A DNA stretch of 64,000 nt from assembly GCF_044792555.1 (NCBI RefSeq), contig NZ_CP126238.1:2108001-2172000 (forward strand), in the 5' to 3' direction. Position 1 is the first letter of the stretch, and each line of letters starts with the position of its first letter. Of this stretch, positions 1 to 7,471 are shown piece by piece. The notes beneath the pieces are model-generated. The model saw only the letters and a list, made by a program, of their open reading frames with translations, had not been told where the DNA came from and did no database searches. The position numbers and the translations under genes were made by a program. This stretch comes from Alicycliphilus denitrificans_A (GTDB lineage: Bacteria > Pseudomonadota > Gammaproteobacteria > Burkholderiales > Burkholderiaceae_C).

Positions 1-1
1 G

Positions 2-1108
2 CTGTGGCAGGAGGTTGAGCAGTACATGCGCCGCGTCTATCGCGACAACGGCTACCAGGAGGTCAAGGGCCCGCAGATCCTGGATAAGACCCTCTGGGAG
101 AAGACCGGCCACTGGGACAAGTACCGCGAGAACATGTTCATAACCGAGAGCGAAAAGCGCGACTATGCGCTCAAGCCGATGAATTGCCCCGGCCATCTGC
201 TGATCTTCAAGCAGGGCATCAAGAGCTACCGCGACCTGCCGCTGCGCTACGGCGAGTTCGGCCAATGCCATCGCAACGAGCCCACCGGAGGCCTGCACGG
301 CATCATGCGCGTGCGTGGCTTCACGCAGGACGACGGCCATATTTTCTGCACCGAAGAGCAGATTCAGCCCGAGGTGCTGGCCTTTACGCAGTTGCTGCAA
401 AAGGTCTACCAAGACTTTGGTTACACCGACATCATCTACAAGGTCGCCACGCGCCCCGAGGCGCGCATAGGCTCCGACGAAAGCTGGGACAAGGCCGAGG
501 CGGCCCTGATCCATAGCCTGGAGGCCTCGGGCTGCGCGTTTGAAATCTCGCCCGGCGAAGGGGCCTTCTACGGCCCTAAGATCGAGTACACGCTCAAGGA
601 CGCGATCGGACGCCACTGGCAGTGCGGCACCATCCAGGTGGATTTCTCCATGCCAGAGCGCCTGGACGCCGAATACGTGGGCGAGGACGGTGGCCGCCAC
701 CGCCCGGTGATGCTGCACCGAGCCATCGTCGGCAGCCTCGAACGTTTCCTCGGCATCCTGATCGAGCAGCACGCGGGCGCGCTGCCCGTGTGGCTGGCGC
801 CGGTGCAGGTGGCGGTGCTGAACATCACCGACGCGCAGGGTGATTACTGTCGCGAAATTGCCGCAAAGCTGCAAAAAGCACTGCCGCATCAAGACCTTAG
901 GGTGGTGACCGACCTGCGTAACGAGAAGATTACGTATAAAATACGCGAGCATGCGCTGCAAAAGCTGCCTTACATCCTGGTCGCGGGCGATAAGGAAAGG
1001 GCCGCTGGAGCCGTCGCAGTGCGCGCCCGGGGCAATAAAGACCTGGGTGTGATGTCCCTCGACGCCTTTGTCGAACTGATCGCACGGGACATCGCCTCCA
1101 AAGCCTGA
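2..1108 (+). CDS. thrS: Threonine--tRNA ligase, C-terminal part (5' end outside window)
   Basis: Attaches threonine to tRNA-Thr in the cytoplasm. The reading frame is open from base 2, so only the last 368 residues are here: the class II catalytic core and the anticodon-binding domain. Visible landmarks are the zinc-ligand cysteine in MNCPGH, the motif 2 region around FGQCHRNEPTGGLHG, the zinc-ligand histidine in DDGHIFC, and the motif 3 stretch beginning LHRAIVGSLERF, whose His is the third zinc ligand. The last ~100 residues, from PVWLAPVQ on, are the anticodon-binding fold. It precedes infC as in many proteobacteria (thrS-infC-rpmI-rplT-pheST-ihfA). The N-terminal TGS and editing domains must lie to the left of the window. 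Confidence 0.97.
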   Translation: MWQEVEQYMRRVYRDNGYQEVKGPQILDKTLWEKTGHWDKYRENMFITESEKRDYALKPMNCPGHLLIFKQGIKSYRDLPLRYGEFGQCHRNEPTGGLHGIMRVRGFTQDDGHIFCTEEQIQPEVLAFTQLLQKVYQDFGYTDIIYKVATRPEARIGSDESWDKAEAALIHSLEASGCAFEISPGEGAFYGPKIEYTLKDAIGRHWQCGTIQVDFSMPERLDAEYVGEDGGRHRPVMLHRAIVGSLERFLGILIEQHAGALPVWLAPVQVAVLNITDAQGDYCREIAAKLQKALPHQDLRVVTDLRNEKITYKIREHALQKLPYILVAGDKERAAGAVAVRARGNKDLGVMSLDAFVELIARDIASKA

Positions 1109-1153
1109 TTGTTGAGAGTCAAGCATCGCTTTGAAGCGCATGGGTGCGTGAGC

Positions 1154-1178
1154 AGCTACGCTTTTCGTAGCTTTTTTT
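1154..1178 (+). terminator. Rho-independent terminator between thrS and infC
   Basis: A 7-bp perfect stem AGCTACG (1154-1160) / CGTAGCT (1166-1172) with a five-base loop is followed at once by a run of T (1173-1178). It ends only six bases before the infC Shine-Dalgarno sequence, so it either ends thrS transcripts or attenuates read-through into infC. Confidence 0.8.
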
Positions 1179-1195
1179 GATTGAAGGTGAGAGCC

Positions 1196-1792
1196 ATCGC
1201 TACTGAATTCCGTGACCGTCGCCAGCGCGAAGAGCGCAAGCACCGTCTGAACCGAGAAATCTCGGCGCCCGAAGTGCGCCTGTCTGGTCCTGAAAACGAG
1301 CCCATTGGCATCGTCAGCCTGCAGGAAGCCCTGCGCATGGCCGGTGACCTGGATGTGGACTTGGTGGAAATTGCCGCCACGGCGAACCCGCCCGTCTGTC
1401 GTCTGATGGACTACGGCAAGTTCAAGTACCAGGAACAGAAGAAGGCGGCCGAGGCCAAGGCCAAGCAGACGGTTATCGACATCAAGGAAGTCAAGTTCCG
1501 TCCCGGTACGGACGATGGCGACTACAACATCAAGCTGCGCAACATCCGCCGCTTTCTGGCCGATGGTGACAAGTGCAAGATCACGCTGCGTTTTCGCGGC
1601 CGCGAGATCACGCACCAGGAACTGGGTCTGGCGCTGCTCAACCGGCTGCGCGACGATCTGGCTGACACCATCCTGGTCGAGCAGTTTCCCAAGCTGGAAG
1701 GCCGCCAGATGATCATGATGATCGCGCCGGCGCGCAAGAAGCCTGGGGCCAAGCCGGCGGCCGAAGGCGCAGCGGGCGCAAGCGCTGCATAG
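1196..1792 (+). CDS. infC: Translation initiation factor IF-3
   Basis: IF-3 binds the 30S subunit, discriminates start codons and keeps subunits apart. The family N-terminus ATEFRDRRQREERKHRLN begins right after an ATC codon at 1196, preceded by the Shine-Dalgarno sequence AAGGTGAG at 1184-1191. I therefore take ATC as the start, in line with the rare ATT/ATC starts that serve IF-3 autoregulation in other bacteria. A TTG at 1181 is in frame but lies before the ribosome-binding site. The 198-residue protein has the N-domain (CRLMDYGKFKYQEQKK) and the C-domain, and ends in an alanine-rich tail. It is first in the infC-rpmI-rplT block. An ATC start means IF-3 would repress its own translation; this is inferred from E. 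coli. Confidence 0.96.
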   Translation: MATEFRDRRQREERKHRLNREISAPEVRLSGPENEPIGIVSLQEALRMAGDLDVDLVEIAATANPPVCRLMDYGKFKYQEQKKAAEAKAKQTVIDIKEVKFRPGTDDGDYNIKLRNIRRFLADGDKCKITLRFRGREITHQELGLALLNRLRDDLADTILVEQFPKLEGRQMIMMIAPARKKPGAKPAAEGAAGASAA

Positions 1793-1807
1793 GCAACAAG
1801 AATTTGA

Positions 1808-1931
1808 CCGGCACATGCCGCAAGGCGGTGCCGGCCGATAGGTGGTGCGAAGGCACTGCCGCACGGCGGACTGAAAAGCCTGCCGTTTAAAAAGTGGCTC
1901 GGGGCCAACAAGCTTGCACAGCGGTGTGCAA
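1808..1931 (+). promoter_or_regulatory. Structured infC-rpmI leader (candidate L20 control region)
   Basis: The 173-base gap between infC and rpmI holds at least two clear hairpins. One has the stem CCGGCAC (1808-1814) / GTGCCGG (1828-1834), topped by a GCC-GCAA-GGC GNRA tetraloop. The other is TTGCACA (1914-1920) / TGTGCAA (1925-1931) with loop GCGG, ending 35 bases before the rpmI start. In E. coli the equivalent leader is bound by L20 to repress rpmI-rplT. That role here is an inference from position. Confidence 0.45.
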
Positions 1932-1965
1932 ACGCCTCACGAGCACAAGCAACAGGAGCATTCAC

Positions 1966-2169
1966 ATGCCCAAAATGAAGACCAAGAGCAGCGCGAAGAA
2001 GCGTTTTCGCGTTCGTCCGGGTGGTACCGTCAAGCGCGGTCAAGCCTTCAAGCGTCACATCCTGACCAAGAAGACCACGAAGAACAAGCGCCACCTGCGT
2101 GGCATTGTCAACGTGCATGAAGGCGATATGGGCTCCATCGCCAAGATGTTGCCCATGGCCGGCCTGTAA
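1966..2169 (+). CDS. rpmI: 50S ribosomal protein L35
   Basis: Small basic protein of the large ribosomal subunit. The start MPKMKTKSSAKKRFRV is the family's, and the length of 67 residues is usual. The ATG at 1966 follows an AGGAG-type ribosome-binding site at about 1953-1957. A longer frame open upstream is not used, because the L35 N-terminus and the ribosome-binding site agree on 1966. rplT starts 26 bases downstream, so the two are co-transcribed and probably controlled together by L20. Confidence 0.97.
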   Translation: MPKMKTKSSAKKRFRVRPGGTVKRGQAFKRHILTKKTTKNKRHLRGIVNVHEGDMGSIAKMLPMAGL

Positions 2170-2195
2170 TTCACTGACGAACAAGGAGAAAACAC

Positions 2196-2555
2196 ATGCC
2201 TCGCGTCAAACGTGGTGTAACGGCACGCGCCCGTCACAAAAAGGTTCTCGCCCTCGCCAAGGGTTTCCGTGGCCGTCGTGGCAACGTCTTCCGCGTCGCC
2301 AAGCAGGCGGTGATGAAGGCGGGCCAGTACGCCTACCGTGATCGTCGCAACAAGAAACGCGTGTTCCGCCGTCTGTGGATCACCCGTATCAATGCCGCTG
2401 CCCGTGAACTGGGCCTGACCTACAGCCAGTTCACCAACGGCCTGAAGAAGGCTGCCATCGAGATCGACCGCAAGATGCTGGCCGACCTCGCGGTGCACGA
2501 CAAGGCTGCCTTCGGCAGCATCGTGGAGCAAGTCAAGGCCAAGCTGGCTGCTTGA
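2196..2555 (+). CDS. rplT: 50S ribosomal protein L20
   Basis: Large-subunit rRNA-binding protein needed early in 50S assembly, and the usual autoregulator of rpmI-rplT. The 119 residues match the family length. The N-terminal basic helix (MPRVKRGVTARARHKKVL) and the FRRLWITRINAA segment are typical. An AAGGAG-type site (about 2183-2188) lies at a good distance from the ATG. It is followed by a hairpin region and then pheS. Confidence 0.97.
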   Translation: MPRVKRGVTARARHKKVLALAKGFRGRRGNVFRVAKQAVMKAGQYAYRDRRNKKRVFRRLWITRINAAARELGLTYSQFTNGLKKAAIEIDRKMLADLAVHDKAAFGSIVEQVKAKLAA

Positions 2556-2568
2556 GGACACGATAGGT

Positions 2569-2646
2569 AGCTATTGTTTAAATAGCTCCCAGCGCACTAA
2601 CAGCAAGGGCTAGGGCTTTTAAAGGCGCTAGCCCTTGTTTTATTTC
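2569..2646 (+). terminator. Tandem hairpins / dispersed repeat copy between rplT and pheS
   Basis: Two stem-loops lie here: AGCTATT (2569-2575) / AATAGCT (2581-2587), and a perfect 10-bp stem CAAGGGCTAG (2604-2613) / CTAGCCCTTG (2628-2637) followed by TTTTATTT. The second looks like an intrinsic terminator or attenuator before pheS. The AGCTATT and AGCGC words suggest it descends from the dispersed TAGC/GCGCTT repeat seen elsewhere in the window. No phenylalanine-rich leader peptide of the pheM type is visible. Confidence 0.7.
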
Positions 2647-2656
2647 AAGAGTCGAT

Positions 2657-3709
2657 ATGAACGAGTTGGATTCTCTGGTGTCTGGTGCGAGCGAAGCCTT
2701 CGCGCGCGCCGCAACCCCGGCCGAGCTGGAAAACGCCAAGGCGCAGTTCCTGGGCAAATCGGGCCGCCTGACGGAGTTGATGAAGGGCATGGCGCAGTTG
2801 TCGCCCGAGGACAAGAAGACGCGCGGCGCGGCCATCAACGTCGCCAAGCAGGCGGTTGAGGCGGCCCTGAACGCACGTCGCCAGGCCCTGGCGGATGCGG
2901 AGCTGGAGCGCCAACTCAAGGCCGAGGCGCTGGACGTGACGCTGCCCGGCCGCAGGCAGGGGCGCGGCGGGCTGCACCCGGTGTCGCTGACGCTTGAGCG
3001 CATCGAGGGCATTTTTGGCTCCATGGGCTTCGACGTGGCCGACGGTCCCGAGATCGAGACCGACTGGTTCAACTTCACGGCGCTGAACACGCCCGAGGAC
3101 CATCCGGCGCGCTCCATGCACGACACCTTCTACGTCGAGGGCGGTACGCCCGAGGCGCCGCACCTGCTGCGCACGCACACCAGCCCGATGCAGGTGCGCT
3201 ACGCGGTGCAGCACGTCAAGAAATACCGCCACCTGATCGACGCGGGTCAGGCCATGCCCGAGATCCGCGTCATCGCGCCGGGCCGCACCTACCGCGTGGA
3301 CAGCGACGCCACGCACTCGCCCATGTTCCACCAGTGCGAGGGCCTGTGGATCGGCGAGAACGTGAGCTTCAAGGACCTGAAGGTGGTGTTCACGGCCTTC
3401 TGCAAGACCTTCTTTGAGAGCGACGACCTGGTGCTGCGCTTTCGCCCGAGCTTCTTCCCCTTCACCGAGCCCAGCGCCGAGATCGATATTCAGTTCCAGA
3501 GCGGCCCGCTGGCCGGACGCTGGCTGGAGGTCGCGGGCAGCGGCCAGGTGCATCCCAACGTGGTGCGCAACATGGGGCTGGACCCCGAGCGCTTCATCGG
3601 CTTCGCCTTCGGCATGGGGCCGGATCGCCTGACCATGCTGCGCTATGGCGTGAACGACTTGCGCCTGTTCTTCGACGGCGACATACGCTTCCTGTCGCAG
3701 TTCCAGTAA
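2657..3709 (+). CDS. pheS: Phenylalanine--tRNA ligase alpha subunit
   Basis: Catalytic subunit of the (alpha-beta)2 enzyme that charges tRNA-Phe. It has an N-terminal coiled-coil arm (residues ~1-90, rich in Ala, Lys and Glu) that reaches the tRNA. The class II core follows: HPVSLTLERI, then FHQCEGLWI in the motif 2 region, and FGMGPDRLTMLRYG as motif 3 near the C-terminus. The length of 350 residues is usual. The ATG at 2657 follows CAAGAG and lies just downstream of the terminator-like hairpin. pheT follows after 120 bases that hold another repeat copy. Confidence 0.97.
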   Translation: MNELDSLVSGASEAFARAATPAELENAKAQFLGKSGRLTELMKGMAQLSPEDKKTRGAAINVAKQAVEAALNARRQALADAELERQLKAEALDVTLPGRRQGRGGLHPVSLTLERIEGIFGSMGFDVADGPEIETDWFNFTALNTPEDHPARSMHDTFYVEGGTPEAPHLLRTHTSPMQVRYAVQHVKKYRHLIDAGQAMPEIRVIAPGRTYRVDSDATHSPMFHQCEGLWIGENVSFKDLKVVFTAFCKTFFESDDLVLRFRPSFFPFTEPSAEIDIQFQSGPLAGRWLEVAGSGQVHPNVVRNMGLDPERFIGFAFGMGPDRLTMLRYGVNDLRLFFDGDIRFLSQFQ

Positions 3710-3720
3710 CGCAAAAAAGT

Positions 3721-3811
3721 GAGCTGACAGCGCTTGTATTCAAATGGGTTCAGTCTATTTTTTGACTGAAATATAGATATAGCAAGCGTTAACCGCTCTC
3801 TTATAAAGAGC
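3721..3811 (+). repeat. Dispersed repeat copy between pheS and pheT
   Basis: This AT-rich stretch contains AGCGCTTG near its left end and CAAGCG (3782-3787) near its right end. Between them is an inner stem CAGTC / GACTG around TATTTTTT. A further hairpin GCTCT (3795-3799) / AGAGC (3807-3811) lies just before pheT. It fits the dispersed family but is degenerate. It separates two genes that are often closer together. Confidence 0.5.
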
Positions 3812-3829
3812 ACGCCAAAGAGTCTGACT

Positions 3830-6274
3830 ATGCAATTTCCCGAATCCTGGTTGCGCGAGTTCTGCAACCCGCCCCTCACGACCCAAGAGCTGGCCGACAC
3901 CCTGACGATGGCCGGCCTGGAGGTCGAAGAGCTCGCGCCCGTGGCCCCGCCGTTCACGAAGATCGTCGTCGGCGAGATCAAGCAGGCCCAGCAACACCCC
4001 GACGCCGACCGCCTGCGCGTGTGCCAGGTCGATGTGGGGCAGGGCGCCTTGCTGAACATCGTCTGCGGCGCGCCTAATGCCCGCGTGGGTATCAAGGTGC
4101 CATGCGCCCTGGTGGGCGCCGAGCTGCCGCCGGGCGAGGACGGCAAGCCCTTCCTCATCAAGGTCGGCAAGCTGCGCGGCGTGGAGAGCTTTGGCATGCT
4201 GTGCTCGGCGCGCGAACTCAAGCTGTCGGAGGACCATGGCGGCCTGCTGGAGCTGCCTGCCGATGCGCCGCTGGGCCAGGACATACGCGATTACCTGAAG
4301 CTCGACGATACGCTGTTCACGCTGAAATTGACGCCCAACCTGGCGCATTGCCTGAGCGTCTACGGCATCGCGCGCGAGCTGTCCGCGCTCACCGGCGCGC
4401 CGCTGGTGCAGCCGCAGTTCCCGCAATCGGCCACGAGCATTGATGACCGGTTGCCGGTGACCATCAGCGCCCCCGACCTGTGCGGGCGCTTCTCGGGCCG
4501 CGTGATTCGCAACGTCAACCCGCGTGCCGCCATACCGCAGTGGATGGTGGATCGCCTGGCGCGCTGCGGCCAGCGCAGCGTGGCGCCGCTGGTGGACATC
4601 TCCAACTACGTGATGTTCGAGTTCGGCCGCCCCTCGCACATCTTCGACCTGGACAAGATCCACGGCGGCCTTCAAGTCCGCTGGGGCAGGGCGGGCGAAC
4701 AGCTCAAGCTGCTCAATGGCAACACTGTCGCCGTCGATGAGAAGGTGGGCGTGATCGCCGATGAGCGCGAGGTGGAATCTCTCGCCGGCATCATGGGCGG
4801 GGACGCCACGGCCGTGTCCGACGACACGCGCCACATCTATGTCGAGGCCGCCTTCTGGTGGCCCGAGGCCGTGGCCGGACGCTCGCGCCGCTACAACTTC
4901 TCCACCGACGCCGGCCACCGCTTCGAGCGCGGCGTGGACCCGCAGCTCACCGTGGAGCACATCGAGCGCATCACCCAGCTCATCGTCGAGATCTGCGGCA
5001 CGCCCGAGACCGCTTGCGCCCCCATCGACGACCAGCAGGTAAGCCTGCCCGTGCCGAGCCCGGTGCGCATGCGCGTGGCGCGCGCGGCCAAGGTCATCGG
5101 CATGCCGCTGACGCAGGCGCAATGCGTGGATGCCTTGAAGCGCCTGGGCCTGCCGCTGGAGGAGGGCGATGGCGTCGTCACCGTGCTGCCGCCGTCCTTC
5201 CGCTTCGACCTGCGCCTGGAGGAGGATCTGATCGAGGAGGTGGCGCGTGTGGTGGGTTACAACAACCTGCCCACGACGCCGCCGCTGGCGCCCATCACGC
5301 CCAAGCTGCGCCCTGAGTCGCGCCGCAGCAGCTTTGCCGTGCGCCGCGAGCTGGCGGCCCTGGGCTACCAGGAGACCATCAACTTCAGTTTTGTCGAGGA
5401 ACATTGGGAGAAGGAGCTTGCCGGGAATGAGACGCCGATCAAGCTGCTCAATCCCATCGCCAGCCAGCTGAGCGTGATGCGCTCGTCGCTGCTGGGCTCA
5501 CTGCTGCAGGTGCTGAAGTTCAACCTGGACCGCAAGGCCGGCCGCGTGCGCGTATTCGAGCTCGGCCGTGTGTTCCTGCGCGATGCCGGCGTGCAGGGCG
5601 ACGACAGCAGCGTGCAGGGCTACGCCCAACCCATGCGCGTGGCGGCCCTGGCCCATGGCGCGCAGGATGCGCTGCAGTGGGGCCGCAAGGACAAGACAGT
5701 GGACTTCTACGACGCCAAGGGCGATGTCGAGGCGCTGCTGGCGCCGCTGCGCCCCACGTTCGAGCCGGCCACGCACCCGGCGCTGCACCCGGGCCGCTGC
5801 GCCCGCGTGCTGCTTGACGGCCAGGTCATAGGTTTCGTTGGCGAGCTGCACCCGCAGTGGCGCCAGTCCTGGGATCTGCCCGCGGCGCCGGTGCTGTTCG
5901 AGCTGGAGCTCGACGCCGTGCTGCAGCGCCAGGTGCCGGCGTTCCGCGCCGTCGCCAAACGCCAGCCGGTGGAGCGCGACATTGCCGTGGTGGTCGCCGA
6001 GCGCGTTACGCACGATGAGGTGATGCGCGCGATTGGCGGCGCGCTGTCGGACGGGCTGCTGCGTTCGGCCGTGCTGTTCGACGTGTTCCGTCCCCAGCCG
6101 CAGCGCGCGGCCGAGGCCGCTGCGGTTGGCGCTTTGGCCCAGGGCGAGAAGAGCCTGGCCATTCGCCTGACCCTGGGCAGCGACACCGAGGCGCTGACCG
6201 ATGTGCAGATCGAGGCGGCCGTGCAGGCCGTGCTGCAGGCCTTGACGCACCACACGGGAGCGAGGCTGCGATGA
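3830..6274 (+). CDS. pheT: Phenylalanine--tRNA ligase beta subunit
   Basis: Structural and editing subunit paired with PheS. It has 814 residues, a usual length. In order: an N-terminal tRNA-binding OB fold (ITKIVVGEIKQAQQHPDADR is the EMAP-like signature), the B3/B4 editing domain (with NYVMFEFGRPSHIFDLDKI), the B5 domain, the catalytic-like core and a C-terminal ferredoxin-fold anticodon-binding domain (from about residue 715, FRAVAKRQPVERDIAVVV). The stop codon overlaps the start of ihfA by four bases (ATGA), so the two are translationally coupled. Confidence 0.97.
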   Translation: MQFPESWLREFCNPPLTTQELADTLTMAGLEVEELAPVAPPFTKIVVGEIKQAQQHPDADRLRVCQVDVGQGALLNIVCGAPNARVGIKVPCALVGAELPPGEDGKPFLIKVGKLRGVESFGMLCSARELKLSEDHGGLLELPADAPLGQDIRDYLKLDDTLFTLKLTPNLAHCLSVYGIARELSALTGAPLVQPQFPQSATSIDDRLPVTISAPDLCGRFSGRVIRNVNPRAAIPQWMVDRLARCGQRSVAPLVDISNYVMFEFGRPSHIFDLDKIHGGLQVRWGRAGEQLKLLNGNTVAVDEKVGVIADEREVESLAGIMGGDATAVSDDTRHIYVEAAFWWPEAVAGRSRRYNFSTDAGHRFERGVDPQLTVEHIERITQLIVEICGTPETACAPIDDQQVSLPVPSPVRMRVARAAKVIGMPLTQAQCVDALKRLGLPLEEGDGVVTVLPPSFRFDLRLEEDLIEEVARVVGYNNLPTTPPLAPITPKLRPESRRSSFAVRRELAALGYQETINFSFVEEHWEKELAGNETPIKLLNPIASQLSVMRSSLLGSLLQVLKFNLDRKAGRVRVFELGRVFLRDAGVQGDDSSVQGYAQPMRVAALAHGAQDALQWGRKDKTVDFYDAKGDVEALLAPLRPTFEPATHPALHPGRCARVLLDGQVIGFVGELHPQWRQSWDLPAAPVLFELELDAVLQRQVPAFRAVAKRQPVERDIAVVVAERVTHDEVMRAIGGALSDGLLRSAVLFDVFRPQPQRAAEAAAVGALAQGEKSLAIRLTLGSDTEALTDVQIEAAVQAVLQALTHHTGARLR

Positions 6275-6609
6275 CAATCGGTACGGAGCCTGTGGTGATG
6301 GAGTTCGCCGTGGACAGTCTGGAGTCGCCCGCGCTGACCAAGGCGCAGCTGGCCGACCTGCTGTTTGAGCACATCGGCTTGAACAAGCGCGAGTCCAAGG
6401 ATATGGTGGATGCGTTTTTTGACCTGATTTCGCAAAGCCTGGTCGATGGCAAGGACGTGAAACTGTCGGGCTTCGGCAATTTCCAGATCCGTACCAAGGC
6501 ACCGCGGCCCGGGCGCAATCCGCGCACGGGCGAGGCCATTCCCATCCAGGCGCGGCGCGTGGTGACCTTTCACGCCAGCAGCAAGCTCAAGGAGCAGATC
6601 CAGGGTTGA
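6271..6609 (+). CDS. ihfA: Integration host factor alpha subunit
   Basis: DNA-bending nucleoid protein that works as a heterodimer with IHF-beta. The 112-residue protein shows the family core: LTKAQLADLLFEHIGLNKRE, then KLSGFGNFQ, then the DNA-inserting arm GRNPRTGEAIPI with its conserved proline, ending in FHASSKLKE. The start at 6271 overlaps pheT (ATGA). An internal ATG at 6298 is an alternative that would remove a nine-residue extension. The pheT-ihfA neighbourhood is widely conserved. Confidence 0.95.
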   Translation: MTIGTEPVVMEFAVDSLESPALTKAQLADLLFEHIGLNKRESKDMVDAFFDLISQSLVDGKDVKLSGFGNFQIRTKAPRPGRNPRTGEAIPIQARRVVTFHASSKLKEQIQG

Positions 6610-6704
6610 AATGACACAGCTTTGCGTTTGCCGCTCCCTGAGTCCTGGCGGGCCCAGCGCGGCGGCAATACGCTGGAAGGTTTCCCTGCCCGAATGCTAT
6701 TTTC

Positions 6705-7136
6705 ATGAGTACCGTGCTGCCCCCCATCCCGGCCAAACGCTACTTCACGATTGGTGAGGTGGCGCAGCTGTGCGGCGTCAAACCGCATGTCCTGCGCTAT
6801 TGGGAGCAGGAATTCTCGCAGCTGCGCCCCGTCAAGCGCCGTGGCAATCGCCGCTATTACCAGCACCACGAAGTGCTGATGATCCGCCGCATCCGCGACC
6901 TGCTGTACGACCAGGGTTTCACCATCGTGGGGGCGCGCAACAGGCTCCAGGAACTGGCGCATGCGAACAAGGGCGTGGTCGATGCCGTGGTGCATCTAAG
7001 TGACGGACAGGACGAGCCGCAATCATGGGACGCGCTTGACGCCCGGCCCCTGGAGAGCGCTGCGACCATCGCCATGCCCTTGGATGCGGCCCTGCTGAGA
7101 AAAGAATTGCAAGAAATTCGCGCGCTTCTTTTGTAG
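6705..7136 (+). CDS. MerR-family transcriptional regulator next to ihfA
   Basis: A 143-residue DNA-binding protein. Residues ~12-80 form a MerR winged helix-turn-helix (YFTIGEVAQLCGVKPHVLRYW, then RGNRRYYQHHEVLMIRRIRDLLYDQ). The C-terminal ~55 residues are short and have no cysteine cluster or obvious ligand domain, so a metal-sensing role is unlikely. Genes of this type commonly follow ihfA in proteobacteria. Their targets are not known to me. The tRNA-Pro promoter begins at its stop codon. Confidence 0.85.
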   Translation: MSTVLPPIPAKRYFTIGEVAQLCGVKPHVLRYWEQEFSQLRPVKRRGNRRYYQHHEVLMIRRIRDLLYDQGFTIVGARNRLQELAHANKGVVDAVVHLSDGQDEPQSWDALDARPLESAATIAMPLDAALLRKELQEIRALLL

Positions 7137-7158
7137 GGCCGTTTTTTCGCTATAGAAT
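7131..7158 (+). promoter_or_regulatory. Promoter of tRNA-Pro
   Basis: TTGTAG (7131-7136), 16 bases, then TAGAAT (7153-7158) form a sigma-70-like promoter. It ends 11 bases before the tRNA. Its -35 overlaps the stop codon of the MerR-type gene. Confidence 0.6.
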
Positions 7159-7169
7159 ACGAGTCTTGT

Positions 7170-7246
7170 CGGCGTGTAGCGCAGCCTGGTAGCGCACTTG
7201 CATGGGGTGCAAGGGGTCGCGAGTTCGAATCCCGCCACGCCGACCA
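7170..7246 (+). tRNA. tRNA-Pro (anticodon GGG)
   Basis: A complete 77-base cloverleaf including an encoded CCA end. The acceptor stem CGGCGTG pairs with CACGCCG. The D-arm is GCGCAGCCTGGTAGCGC, and the anticodon stem CTTGC/GCAAG encloses loop ATGGGGT with anticodon GGG at 7204-7206. The T-arm carries TTCGAAT. It reads CCC proline codons. No integrase or duplicated 3' end is visible nearby, so it does not mark an island here. Confidence 0.97.
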
Positions 7247-7259
7247 TTTATTCCCAATG

Positions 7260-7289
7260 GGGGTCATCGATAACACGGTGACCCCTTTT
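7260..7289 (+). terminator. Terminator after tRNA-Pro
   Basis: Stem GGGGTCA (7260-7266) / TGACCCC (7279-7285) with a 12-base loop and TTTT (7286-7289). The T-run overlaps the -35 box proposed for carA. Confidence 0.7.
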
Positions 7290-7315
7290 GCTTTGTGCTG
7301 GCGCTTGCGTAAAAT
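7288..7315 (+). promoter_or_regulatory. Candidate carAB promoter
   Basis: TTGCTT (7288-7293), a 16-base spacer and TAAAAT (7310-7315). Transcription from here would give a leader of about 150 bases before carA. A second possible -10, TACAAT, lies at 7347-7352 but has no good -35. Confidence 0.5.
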
Positions 7316-7363
7316 CCTCATGCGCGAGCAGGGCGGTCTCTCACGCTACAATAAGAGGCTTTC

Positions 7364-7449
7364 CCGCAAAAACGTCGCCCGGCCGCATTCAAAGCAAATC
7401 CCCCACAAACAGCAGTCCGCAAGATACGTTTTTGCGGATTCCGGGCGAC
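7364..7449 (+). promoter_or_regulatory. carAB leader with two overlapping, mutually exclusive stems
   Basis: Segment CCGCAAAAACGT (7364-7375) is perfectly complementary to ACGTTTTTGCGG (7426-7437). Segment GTCGCCCGG (7374-7382) is perfectly complementary to CCGGGCGAC (7441-7449). The order is A-B-A'-B', and A and B share two bases. The three-base link between A' and B' looks too short to span a full 12-bp helix, so the helices probably compete. The 3' partner ends 12 bases before the carA ribosome-binding site (GGAG at 7462-7465). A regulatory switch is an inference from these pairings. Confidence 0.55.
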
Positions 7450-7471
7450 CCGACTCATTTCGGAGAACCCA

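Noticed and set aside
2556..2656. pheM-like attenuator peptide before pheST
   Set aside because: No short frame with a run of phenylalanine codons is present. The hairpins there fit a terminator or the dispersed repeat.
7170..7246. tRNA-Pro as an integration site for a genomic island
   Set aside because: The downstream genes are core carAB, no integrase is present, and no duplicated tRNA 3' end is visible.
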